Assembly (NCBI GenBank): GCA_945910005.1
Contig: OX246738.1
Span: 23,966,186-24,030,185 of the forward strand
Direction of reading: 5' to 3'
DNA from: Isoperla grammatica
Taxonomy: Eukaryota > Arthropoda > Insecta > Plecoptera > Perlodidae
DNA: 64,000 nt
The notes under the pieces were generated by a model. The model was given only the letters and a program-made list of their open reading frames with translations. It was not told the DNA's origin and ran no database searches. A program made the translations under genes and the position numbers. Below, piece by piece: positions 1 to 11,800 of the stretch (its first letter is position 1; each line of letters starts with the position of its first letter).

Positions 1-480
1 TGTTAACATTTTCTGGTGCGGATCGTTTGTGTATCGTTAGTGCAGGTTTGTGCACTAAAGAGTTTCGTTTGTGCACGTTAAGTTCTCGGAGATATAACGG
101 GTTTTCCGGGGGGGGCCAACTTGACGCAGCCCCCCCCCCCATGTGTAAAATGATAACATTTTCTGATGCGGATCGTTTGTGCATCGTTAGTGCAGGCTTG
201 TGCAATAAAAAAGTTTCGTTTGTGCACGATTAGTTCTCGAGATATAACGGGTTTTCCGTGGGGGGGGGGGCAACTTGACTGCATCAAGCATCAAGCTGCA
301 TCAAGTTGGCCTCCCCCCCCACGGAAAAACCGTTTTATCTCGAGAACTAAACGTGCACAAACGAAAATCTTAAGTGCACAAACCTGCATTAACGATGCAC
401 AAACGACCCACACCAGAAAATGCTAACATTTGACATATGGGGGGGCTGGTCGTCAAGTTGGCCCCCCCCCCCGGAAAAAA
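1..480. repeat. Fold-back repeat cluster with G/C tracts
   Basis: A ~118-bp unit (GTTTGTGCATCGTTAGTGCAGG and flanks, ending TATAACGGGTTTTCCG plus a G tract) occurs twice in direct orientation (about 2-119 and 149-266) and once inverted (about 313-430). All copies border the signature CAAGTTGGCCCCCC. The left edge may be cut by the window. Short ORFs here are chance. Confidence 0.75.
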
Positions 481-536
481 ATGTTATAGGCTACCTATCT
501 TTAGGATTTAATGTGCACAAACGAAATTAGTTCGTG

Positions 537-954
537 AGGGAACCAATCTTGTATTCAATTCACAGGCTCAGCTCAGCAGATAATAATACGAATCAAGCCT
601 AATTGTTCAATAAAAAAAATGTTCCTAGTTTCCGAAATTCAGAACTCACAGATTTTCTCACCATACCTGTAGAATCGGGGCTCCGTCAAGTTGGCCCCCC
701 CACTATAAAGTCAGGGGTAAATTATTATCTCAATCGTTTGCGCCGATGCGCAAACGATTGAGATAATAATTTACCCCTGACTTTATAGTGGGGGGGCCAA
801 CTTGACGGAGCCCCGATTCTACAGGTATGGTGAGAAAATCTGTGAGTTCTGAATTTCGGAAACTAGGAACATTTTGTTTATTGAACAATTAGGCTTGATT
901 CGTATTATTATCTGCTGAGCTGAGCCTGTGAATTGAATACAAGATTGGTTCCCT
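537..954. repeat. 418-bp near-perfect palindrome (fold-back element)
   Basis: Two ~205-bp arms are reverse complements with only a few mismatches and a 4-nt centre (CGAT at 744-747). Outer ends read AGGGAACCAATC and GATTGGTTCCCT. The arms include CAAGTTGGCCCCCC, shared with the cluster at 1-480. No target duplication was recognised. Confidence 0.9.
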
Positions 955-1580
955 AGGATTTTTTGATCTGTTACGAGTGTGCCACGGAAATGTTACGGGT
1001 GTGACACAGTGCAAAATTAATACCAATAGTATTGGTTAAATGTAGCTTTTAATTTGTCACATCATCTTATTACAGTTGTCGTATAGAAGTTAAATACTAA
1101 TTGCACAAGTTTAAATTAGTAATATGTTCATAGAAGGGAGCTAGAGAATATTGGAACTCAGTGTCCACATTTGTCAAGAAGCTTTGATGGGAACACAACT
1201 TTCATAATGACACTTTTATTTTCACATGATTGGTCGTAACAAGTTAAATGCAATCGCCAGTTTCTTTTATTAGCTCTTCGGTAGAACATGACTCGTTCAT
1301 GCCATGGCCTTGCCTAAAGGACTGAGGGCATTTGTACAACCCTATAAGCCTAGGTGTTGCTATAGTCCTCCCAACGAAACTATTCTCATGCTTTCATCAC
1401 AGGCCATGCCCAGAATGGCAACTTAACTTGTCATTCCTCTGTGTGCTTGATGGAAGATTGCGTCGGATTGTTCTCAGTTCTTGAGTTGGCCAACTTGTCC
1501 GATGTTGATAAATGGTAGTTCTCTCATTTGTGTAAGTTGCTATTAATAATATTACACGATGAATATTTTTAAAAATTAAA

Positions 1581-2285
1581 GGTATTCACGGAGTGAATCT
1601 AAAAAACTTTTTTTCAACGAAATGTAACAAAAATCACTTTTATATGTTACCTGTTACTGTATCTTTCCAATTATGTAAGGCGCATGCTTCAAAAAGTACA
1701 TATTTATGTTTTAAATCAATTTAATTCTGTTGAATTAGCTAGAGCCTATGCCTAGGCAAATGCACGCCATTCGCCATTGTTCAACACTAGGATGAAGAGA
1801 AATATCTCTGCAGCAAAATAAGTGCTTTGGTTCTTTGTTATCAGCAGATGCACCAACTTAAACATAAGTTACTGTATAATAATAGCAGTATTTTCGATAA
1901 TTTACCCCTTCTTCAAATTTGAAGAAGGGGTAATTTGAAGAAGGGGTTATTATTTTAAAATAAATTTATACCCAAAAAATAAATTACCCCTTCTTCAAGT
2001 TCGCGGGCGATATTCGGTTTCATTTCCTACGTTGGCTACTGAATCAACGTAGAACAGCTGATTGTAGCATCCAGTAGGCTGTGTGCATGTTGCTAATGGT
2101 GAATGGCGTGCATAGACATAGGCTCTAGCCAATTCAACATAATTAAATTGATTTTAAACATAAATACGTACTATTGAAGCATGCGCCTTACATAATTGGA
2201 AAGATACAGTAACAGGTAACATATAAAAGTGATTTTTGTTACATTTCGTTGAAAAAAAGTTTTTTAGATTCACTCCGTGAATACC
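1581..2285. mobile_element. hAT-like non-autonomous element with ~200-bp TIRs
   Basis: Flanked by perfect 8-bp duplications AAATTAAA (1573-1580 and 2286-2293). Ends GGTATTCACGGAGTGAATC / GATTCACTCCGTGAATACC continue as long inverted arms of ~200 bp. The centre carries palindromic TTACCCCTTCTTCAA units. No coding capacity. Confidence 0.85.
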
Positions 2286-2697
2286 AAATTAAATACAAAT
2301 ATGTTTGTAGTAACAAAACCAATAAGTCATGTTTGAAGAGAAGTGATAATTGAAAATAGATCCCGGGCTCCCAGCCATTCACAGCTTTCGATACCAAGAA
2401 ATGGCGGAAACGCCGGTGTTTAAACGACTTTATTTCATAAAGCTAAAGTAGGACGGACTATACCTTTACAGTTTAGACCTACCTCTAGAACACAGTGGAA
2501 TATTAGAATAAATACTTGCTGCGAGTAGTTACTCTATGGATCTACTCAGTAAAGTGTGAATTTTTATACATTTTGACAGGCTTTCAATAAAAACAAAAGA
2601 CTGCCAATGCTGCTCACAGTCACAGCTTGCTGGATTTTGATAGTTCCAGTGAACTTCTTCAAATTCTTGAACTCTTATTGGGTACTCAACAAGGTCT

Positions 2698-2769
2698 ACT
2701 TGATCTCCACCTAGCGGAGGCTCGTCGAACTCGGGAGTTCGACGAGCCTCCGCCAGGCGGAGATCAAGA
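2698..2769. repeat. Strong 72-bp hairpin
   Basis: GCGGAGGCTCGTCGAACT pairs with AGTTCGACGAGCCTCCGC across a 2-nt loop, and CTTGATCTCC pairs with GGAGATCAAG outside. GC-rich against an AT-rich background; role unknown. Confidence 0.85.
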
Positions 2770-3656
2770 AGATTTCAACGTTAGCGATCAAAGTTACATG
2801 ATTGCAGTGCGGGAGCTGCTAATTTCGTCGTGCGCCATCTTAGTATTCGGCAATAGTGCGCGCATGAACACAAGCAGTAAACCGTCCGCGGAAGTTTACT
2901 TCGAGGCCTCAGGGGTTATGACGAAAGCATGAGAATAGTTTCGTTGGGAGGACTATATAGTAGCTTCGCTTTGCTGGTGATTTTTCATCTTCTTTTTCTC
3001 CTGACCTTTCCTCTGCCTTTCTGTCAGCAACTTGATCCTTTGAGTTTTTCTGCATTTTGAGCCAGTGACAGACCCTATTTTTCTTTTCTTATGCTATCTC
3101 TTAATCATTTCTTCTTATGGTGGGATAAGCCTTAAATCTCTATGTGTTTGTACCCTTGAGCAGAGCTCATGATATGCAAATCAATATTACCTGCCTACCG
3201 TATATGGACTTTAAACTAAGATATTGTCAGCATACTAAGTTTTTGTCACACCCGTAACAGTAACATGTCACACCGTGCATACATTTTGATAGGCCCTAAT
3301 ACTGTCATCGACATTGAAATATTTGTACAGTAACCGTAATAGAGAGAACATGTTACAGCCCAGCCCATCTGTAGTATTAGAATAGAATAGAACTTTATTT
3401 TCTCCTTATTATACAATATAAATTGCATTTTAGTATAGTAGGCCTACTTTATAAAAGGAAGAAAACCCACCTAGGATTGGAGTCCTGTGTGTGGGAGTCT
3501 AATATTGTTTTACCATGTCATAGTATTCACACTGCTTACATTGCTCTTCACTTTTAATTACAGATCACAGCTGTGCCTCTTCCCACTGTCTTATATCCAC
3601 AACACCATGTAATGTGAGTAAAACATTGATATGTTTTGTATATAAATGTAATGTAA

Positions 3657-4861
3657 TAAATGCTGGATTAAAGAGAGGCCAAAAGGCTGGATAGACGAAG
3701 GATAGACCCCAACAGCTTACCTGAACTGTAGACAGTGGCGTAACGCAAATCGCCCGGACCCCCCCGCAACAATCGTTTCGGGCCCTCTATATGGTGTTAA
3801 TAAAGAGCCAAATCAATTACATAATGAAATGGACTTTTACTTGAGCTCTAATACCCCCACACAGTCATCTTAAAATTAGGTTATTTAAAGTAAAGTAAAC
3901 CATTACATGCAGTAATATCACAAGAAGCGGTCTCGGCGACGAGCATTCTTAGGAGCAAAGCTGTCAATTATGGTGTCTGTGTTCAACTGCTTGGCCTGCT
4001 CACAGTTCACACGCTGAGTTTGCTTAGAGAGCTTTAATGCTGCAGTGCTGCTCCTCAAATATATTTCGTTATTATTATTATTATTGTAAAATCTAAAAAT
4101 GACTTTTTGGTATGTTGCTACTGTGACCAGAATAAGAAATTTAACATGATGGCCAGTGGCGTATCGAGGAATTCACAAGAGGGGTGGGTTGAACATCCTA
4201 AGCATGTTGGGGGTCTGGGGCGAAAGTTCCAGCCGGGGGAGGTCAGTTCGCCGAAGTCGAATTTTTTCTTCCTATATGACGTTTTACATGCCTGTAAACA
4301 CGTTTCAAAATCGGACAAAGATACAAGATATAATACGATAGTTTTACCCCGTCCGGGCCCGTGGTAGTATTTGGCCTGGGGAATAAGAAGATTAAATATA
4401 TTTAGGATTCAATATAGTTTCTTATGTAGGCAGTGCCGATCATAAGACGAGAGAAAAGAGGAACCACCTGACCCCTTCCACGCATAAGCCTTTTTAAATA
4501 TATTCCTTCAAAACTGACCCATTCCTCCAACTTCCTTCCCCGTATGGCCCTGGAGAAGAATAGGCCCCTATTACAACATTTAAAATTTGATGAGGAAAAA
4601 ACAAGATTTGTACGTCTGGCGTGCCGGGCCCCCCTACACAGCCGGCCCCCCCGCTTCGCGGGGGTTGCGGGGGTCTCCTTTACGCCACTGACTGTAGACC
4701 GTTGTGATATAGGGATTAAATTACAACTCCCGAGTGATCAAAGTCTTGTACCGAAACGTCTCGGAAAACTTGTGTTGTCCTGTCATATGTTGTTATTTAA
4801 TCTCTGTACTGCAATGGTCTACAGTTCAGGTAAGCTGTTGGGGTCTATCCTTCTACCTATC
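3657..4861. mobile_element. Short retro-inserted fold-back element, split by a hAT copy
   Basis: Bounded by a perfect 17-bp direct repeat (3640-3656 and 4862-4878), a length typical of target-primed insertion. Inverted arms at 3700-3732 and 4818-4850 (GGATAGACCCCAACAGCTTA). Removing the hAT insertion (3733-4690) leaves about 239 bp. A related fragment is near 25390-25510. Confidence 0.6.
3733..4690. mobile_element. hAT-like non-autonomous element (CAGTGGCGTA ends)
   Basis: Perfect 8-bp duplication ACTGTAGA at 3725-3732 and 4691-4698. Ends CAGTGGCGTAA / TTACGCCACTG are typical of one group of hAT elements. A second copy of CAGTGGCGTA at 4154 suggests an internal nested end. No transposase seen. 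Confidence 0.85.
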
Positions 4862-4984
4862 ATATAAATGTAATGTAACATTATATATGCCATTATGTTC
4901 TGAAAGGTAGGCTAATGAAATAATGTGTGTATGTGTTGGACCTAGGGCTACCTAGCTTGCTGTAATGCAAGTCTTGTGTGAGCC

Positions 4985-5160
4985 ATGACCAGTCTGTTGC
5001 GGATAGACAACCTGGACATTGCTGGAGATAACACCGAACACTTGGACAAGTTGTTTCCCAGGTGCCGGCCAAGAGACATTAACCTTAACTCTGTCTTAAA
5101 TAAGAAGACAACACAAGATGATAACAACCACAACAACATGATGGACACTGAGCCTGATAG
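4985..5160 (+). CDS. APBA (Mint/X11): Mint coding exon 1 (residues 1-58)
   Basis: Begins with ATG at 4985, preceded in frame by TGA at 4979-4981. Encodes [20 protein letters not shown] and then an Asn/Asp-rich stretch. The donor follows GATAG and leaves a 2-nt split codon that is completed exactly by exon 2. No known domain; I accepted it because of start context, phase and donor. Confidence 0.65.
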
Positions 5161-5647
5161 GTGGGTTTGTTGGTTGGTTGGTTCAACTTTGTATGTAGTT
5201 GCCATCTGCTTCTCACTGAAATCGGGAAAACAGTTTAGACTCGCCACCTAGTTCTTAGCCACACTCTGAAAATTATATCTAGTCTTTGTTCTAGATAGAT
5301 ATCGTACAGTACCAGTACATGCAAGCTATTCGAAAAACTCTAACGGTGGGAGGTTAAAGCAGTGCTTCTCAGTTCTCATACGTTTCTCCCATACCTCACT
5401 TGCAAAGCCAAATCTTACAAGTGGTGATGCCTTACAAAATTTCATTTAATTACTTTTTTATTTTATAGGCCTATAGCCTACCATTCCTAAATCATAACTA
5501 GGTAATAAAATCTCACCAAAAGTATCAAGTGCAGCCAATTTCAAGGGAGAAAAGTGTGGCATATCTAAATGTATTCGGTTAGGTCTAGGCCTATATTGTT
5601 TGTTTTGTGCAGGGCATAGCATTGTTGCTATAAGAAAACCAATAACA

Positions 5648-5681
<34 letters not shown>

Positions 5682-5812
5682 TATATATCTCTGGCTCCTG
5701 TTTCCAACTTAAGTTAGGTCAGGGGATGGCTATAGCCACCAGGATTCTAGGGCACTTCAAGAGCTCCTAACACCGGCTTGCCAGGATGAATAATAATAAT
5801 AATAATAATAAT

Positions 5813-5846
<34 letters not shown>

Positions 5847-8800
5847 TAAATAATTAATGATAGAAAAAATATTAAAAACATACAATAGGAAAACTTTCGA
5901 CAGAAAGATTTTTTGATTAACTCTGGGGAAAAAGGGTCCTGTCTACTGGAAAACCAGAAAATGCATGATGACAGTCATTCATAAGCTCAGTGATTTACAT
6001 GGATCGTGACGTCACATGCCGTTTTGAAAGGGAACGTGTGAGAACTAGCAAATCGAAAACTTGGAACCTTTATAAAAAATATAATTAGGTAATTATAGTC
6101 AATTTTTAAACTTTTAAATAACGTTTCTGGTGTCTTTAGATGACGATGTATAGCCCATGCATTTTCAGAGCTGTTGTGCATTTTTGTGCATTTCCAGAAT
6201 TGTTGAAAGGATGTCGGCTTTGAACAGGTCCAAGAATATTCTTCATATGAGAGAATATTTTGCAAGTGAAGTAGGCTTAAAATCAACAAAGTTTTTTTCA
6301 GTTGAATAAATTGTAATCAAATAATTTCCCATCCATTACTAAAATATCCACTACTTCAATTAATTATACATGTATTGACCTACCACCTCCCACGTGCCAT
6401 ACGAAATTACTCTGCATACCACCCTGTGGTGTGGCTGCCTAGGGTTGCCAACGCCTGCTCTAGCATTATATACTACACATTTTGACTTGGTTAACAATTG
6501 GGACTAAATTACTGGTTACTCATTCATTAGTCATTTTATTATTTAACATAGACCCATTGGCCACAATATAGTAATATGTACTGATCACATTGTCAGTTAC
6601 AACTTGGGTGCAATGGTCTTGCTTTGACCACCATCTCTTTCGATGTTTGGATGAGATCGCACCCTTCATCTTCATCTAACATTATTCATATATTATATGC
6701 GTAATGTAGAACTGCCAAACGTACATTGTAGGCTGCGTACTTGTTTGGAGGTTTTTATTGTATAGGCCTACAAACAATGACAATACTAAAATAAGTATGT
6801 TTCAAATCAGATGTGTACCAAGATCACGCGAGTGCTGTGAGGAAGGGGAACCAGTGGATGATGAGGGAAACTGTGAGGAGAACGAGGAAGAAGAGGACGA
6901 AGACGATGAAGATGACGAGGACTCATTTGCCGATGAAATGAATGATGATGAGGATTTGGTTATTGACCACACGCAAGATGACTCTAGCAATGACGTAATA
7001 GTTGTCAGCAGTGGACACAAAGGTATGTATGTTCTTGAGATGTATGTATGAGTATGACGATTCATTGTAATTGGGCGCTTACGCCAACCAGATCCGAGTC
7101 ACTCCGATCCTAAAATGTCTTTCGCCAACCTCGCTGAGTCAATTGGATTCATCTCGTTTTGCGTTCGTGAAGATGATCGAGTTAACTCTTGGATCCCTTG
7201 AAAGGGATCCGCTCTCTGACCAGGGTTAGTTGGATCCAGACGTAATATTTTGGCGCCAATATGAATCAACGCCGTGAACTGCAAAAGTAATGTTATGGGG
7301 CTACCACGGCCACACCCACGCGCCAATATTCATTTTCGCAAGGGCCGCAGATTTGTCAAATGTGACGGCTACAAGGTGTAGACTCTTGGGGTTACTATTA
7401 TACAATATTGTACCTCATTCAAAAAGTAGTTTGAAACCACACCACAAAGTACTTGCCCAAGGCATGTCCGTTCGCGAACCATCAAGGATCGAGTTAATCC
7501 ATCACGTGATTACGATGGATCCAGTTGACTCGACGATCGAGTTGTTCGGATAAAGTTGGCGTAAGCATCCTTTAATTTGGTAGGCTAAGTAGTACGTACT
7601 ACGTAGTAATAATAAAATGGTATTTACTTGTAACGAAAAAAGTGAAAACGAACTATTGAGCCAAAGGCTTCTTTTACAATTTACCTTTTCTTTAAATTAG
7701 GCCTAGTTCTAAATGTCTTAAAGTTATTACATATTCATTATATTTATGGGTCTATGAGAGCCACAGCCTATAATTTAGTTGTGTGATTAAACAATTTCAG
7801 CAAAAATCTATTGTTTAATCTGGTTGTACATTTATGTATGTAGTTATAAATGGTTCAATAGACACGTTAATCAATTCTAGGTCAGTCCTATAAAATACGT
7901 GAACCAACTGAGCCAAGCAATGACATGCTACTTCTCAGTGGTGGTAAAGGAGGAACGTACAAATTACGAGATTCAAGAATAATTGAGATCGCTGGTGGAC
8001 GTGAAATGTTTTCTCATAGTCGATCTAAGGGATCAAGAAAGTCTCGATATAACGATGAGGCAGACAAAATTGGAACCAAAAGAAACAAAATGCAAGGAGT
8101 GTGGGAGCTCAGATCAAGGTAAGTGTATGTTTTACCGTTCACAGCCACAGCCCATTCACCTATTATGGAGCTATTTCTTTATAAGTTAGCTTTATAAGAA
8201 ATGCGGAATTGTACGGACGTAGGGACTCTGCTTGGGTGTTAAACTTTACCCGCTCCAATCACTGAATCAGTACCACTATGAACTGTTCCACACAGACTAG
8301 CCTACTCATGAACACAGCTTCAATTATTGCAAGTAAATTAATTCGGTAGCCTTGACAAGCCAAGGTCTGATTTACATACATTTAAACTGTTTGAAAAAAA
8401 GCTTGCCGTGTATGCCATCTCATTGATTGAATGTATTACCATGCACCTATACTATTTGTAACTGCATAACCTTCATCTAGGTACTGGTAAATAAGTTTAC
8501 TACTAAACTAGCCCCGGAAGTCGGCTATGGGCTGCCGTTTTTGCATCTTGATGCACGGTTTCAGGCTTTTTTCACATTGTCAGTATGTAGCTGCTTACCT
8601 ACAGTGGAGTTCCGCGGCAATTTACACCAACCGTTTAGGTAGTTTTCTTGGTACATCCCTAGAGCAAAGTCCAGTCGAGCAATTATCTCCATTCAAACTC
8701 GAGCAAAGGACGAGGAATTCAGATGACTGAATACATACACACATCACATTCTTCAAGACGATGAGGTCCAATCGTTCTAGGAAAACAAGAAATCCCGGGG

Positions 8801-11800
8801 TAGCTTATCTTTCAACGTATCTATGGGTGTACAAAACGGGGGTAAAATGGTGTGGCCATGGTGTAAACTCCCGCGGAACTCTACTGTATAGGGTCTATAA
8901 TGGCCGTCAATTTCCAATAGCGGAATTGAGCATTGCAAACTCCAACAATGTTCCACGACCATTATATTTATAAGTCCATTGTATTACTGTAGGCTTAATT
9001 ATGTAAATTAACTATTTTTTAACTTAGCCCTACTCAAATATATTTAATTTACTGCAAAAATTGTGTCAGGTGTTGTGGAAAGTTGTTCTCAAATGCTTAA
9101 AAAATGCATAGAACCTCCCCCGCCAATCCCCCCCCCCCTAAAAAAGTACACACATAATATGCTCGTATCATCCTTACTAGGGATGACATCGGGTACCCGG
9201 GTAGCCGCTCCAAATATTACCCGGAGCCGTTTTTCGGGTCCGGGTAATTTTTTAGTCCGTTTCTAGGCTAAATTTGTCCGCCCATATTGCTGCGGTCGAT
9301 TCCTGTGTGAAGCCAGCAGGTATGGCATGCGCCGACCCTTCCCCCACCCTTCCACAACACATACCTTGGCGGGGAACAGAACTGACGAACAGAACAACTT
9401 GCATTCGTTACGGTTTGTTCTTTGGTCTATTACTATTTATTTCACTTGAAATATCATGTTTTATGTACGTGCTTCAGTTGTGTATTGGGAAATGTTTTTT
9501 TTTTTACTCAACGTGACTAGGTACTGCAGGCGTATTCCGAGATGCTAACTGAGCGGGCGGCGTGCATGTCATTCGTCCCTCGTCTTAGCACCCCACGCCC
9601 TTTACAAGGCTTAGGGAGTACCTTTAAATCAAGCCTACACATCGAAAAATACGTTTTCAGGATCCGGGTACCCGGGTAATATGAGAGCTGGAACCGGTTC
9701 CTAATTTTATTACCCAATGTCATCCCTAATCCTTACATTTAAATCTTAGAAACACCATTGTCCTGATGCCAACTAGCATGCACTGATTGCAATCTGTTCA
9801 CGTGTTTGTGTAGAAACGGTGAGCCTAAGAAGCCACGCAATGCGAATGAAGTCACCGAGACTGTCTTCTCAACAGAAGTGCATTCTGTATGTCATGCTAG
9901 AAGCACTCACAGTCCAGATGGCGCAGTGCAGCTTGAAGTGATGCCACCAGAGGTGCCAACTGGTAAGGATTACACTACAAGTAGGCCTTATCCTTTCCCA
10001 AGTATATTTTGAGATCTACTGATGCACTGAATCATTGAGCATAGGCTAACCTTTTACAATCCTTCAGTCTATGTTATTTCTTATTAAATTAAATATTAAA
10101 ATCAATATAAGCTAAAGATTTTACTACTCGGCCACGGTCCTTTTCAAGGTTTTATTTAATTACTAATTTCATATAACCAATTACTAGGCCTACTCAGTAT
10201 TTTTTGTATATAAACTGGATTAAACAGATGTTATATTTTTAAGAATGGTATTAATTTGTAACCTAGATGTCACAGTGCATAAATCGTATGTCAAGGTAGG
10301 CCTACCTACTTTTACGTGAGACAGAAAGCGGATAGCTTAATCTCGACCAGGTGTGTGAGGGATCACCCATTTCATTTAGGTATACTTAATACTATTTGGT
10401 CTCCATTAAAGCAGAAGATTGCTTAAAATTCAATTACTGCTAATGTAGTATAGGCTAATACATTTTATTGAGTGTCACAACATTACTTTGATAATGATAT
10501 CAATACAATCAACAAAGATGGCGACGATGGGGACAACAACGTGTTTATAACGAAAGGATACAATTTTTTATGTGATGTGAATTGTAAATTAAATAAACAC
10601 AAACTTAAAAATGTTAGCGAGATGGCTTTAGTTACAAACTCTGTACCACATCATGTTCCAACCTTGTTCGTGGGCTAAACTCCCCGAGTTAGGCATTGTC
10701 CTTAATGGCGGATCAGGGTTGGAAGTTATTCTGGTATGAACTTTAGACATAATATTTAGCTAAAAGTACTTTAAAAAAACATTGCCAATTTGATTAGGTC
10801 AGTTTTAAGGGTTTTGTGGCTCTTTAACCATAGCAACTACATATATGTAGGCTACATATAATGTTTTCTTCTTCTTCTTTTCTCATACCCACAATTGACA
10901 TCTCATGTCATTATGTATTTTCTGGTAAGCCAGTAGAGATAGGACTCCTGTTCCCTCCGATCCATGCCACCCGGCATTTTGTCCCTTTCATCCTTTACAT
11001 ATGTACACTCATGTATACTCACTATAATGTAGTGTAGCCTACAAAGATATTAGTCAATAGATTAACTTTTGCCTGGTATTTGCCCGCAGCAGTGACTCGA
11101 GGGGAGGTGGTGGTGTTTGACGACATCGGAGACGACTGGCGAGGGATGCGTCTGGATCTCCAAGGGGCAGGTGGGAAAGAAGAAGAAAGGGAGGGTGACT
11201 CCTCGGACGGTAGTTCCCCCAGCCCGCCCACGTACCATCGCAATGCTGCAGATTTCTTCAAGGTAGGAAGCGGTCGGCTAATAAATGACTAATGTTGATT
11301 CGACGGTAGTACAAACGTGTCAACGTTTACAACTTGGTTACAGGCGGTGACCTCCGGTGATCTGGATGGAGATTCCATCTCGCCCGATCACACCAGTAAA
11401 GTTGGCCGCGTGATCGGCAACCTCCCCATTGCCGACTACGAGGGATCACCTCGCCGATACGGCCCGAGGCAGCTGGAGGTGAACCAACCCCACCCGGTGT
11501 TGCCCAGTGCTCAGAGTCTATTGGCGTCGCCTTCCGTCTACCCACCCAGGCCAGGATTTCCACAGGTAACAACCTCGCCCAAGTGTTACATAGTAGTTTT
11601 GTTCCCAGCTTTTAAACTGCCGTGTACCCTTATAAATACGAATACCCCGAATCGAATCCTCGAGTATAGAATTGGTCCAGGGTAGTTTTGTCTGTCGTAA
11701 GTAAGCATGTAATTTCATAAACAATGACTTGTGTTCCAGCGTGTTTTGCCCACTCCCACGGAAGAGCTTGAGCCTTTGTCAACCAGCCCATCACTCGCTG

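Larger units (their letters stand above)
998..3258. repeat. Nested inverted repeats (composite element)
   Basis: TTACGGGTGTGACA near 998-1012 is repeated inverted at 3243-3258. Inside it, a perfect 34-bp inverted repeat is at 1362-1395 and 2923-2956. Inside that sits the hAT-like element 1581-2285. A strong hairpin lies at 2698-2769. No transposase was recognised. Confidence 0.6.

Noticed and set aside
2627..2932. A 101-codon plus-strand frame
   Set aside because: It runs through a strong hairpin and into an inverted repeat arm; no domain and no splice support.
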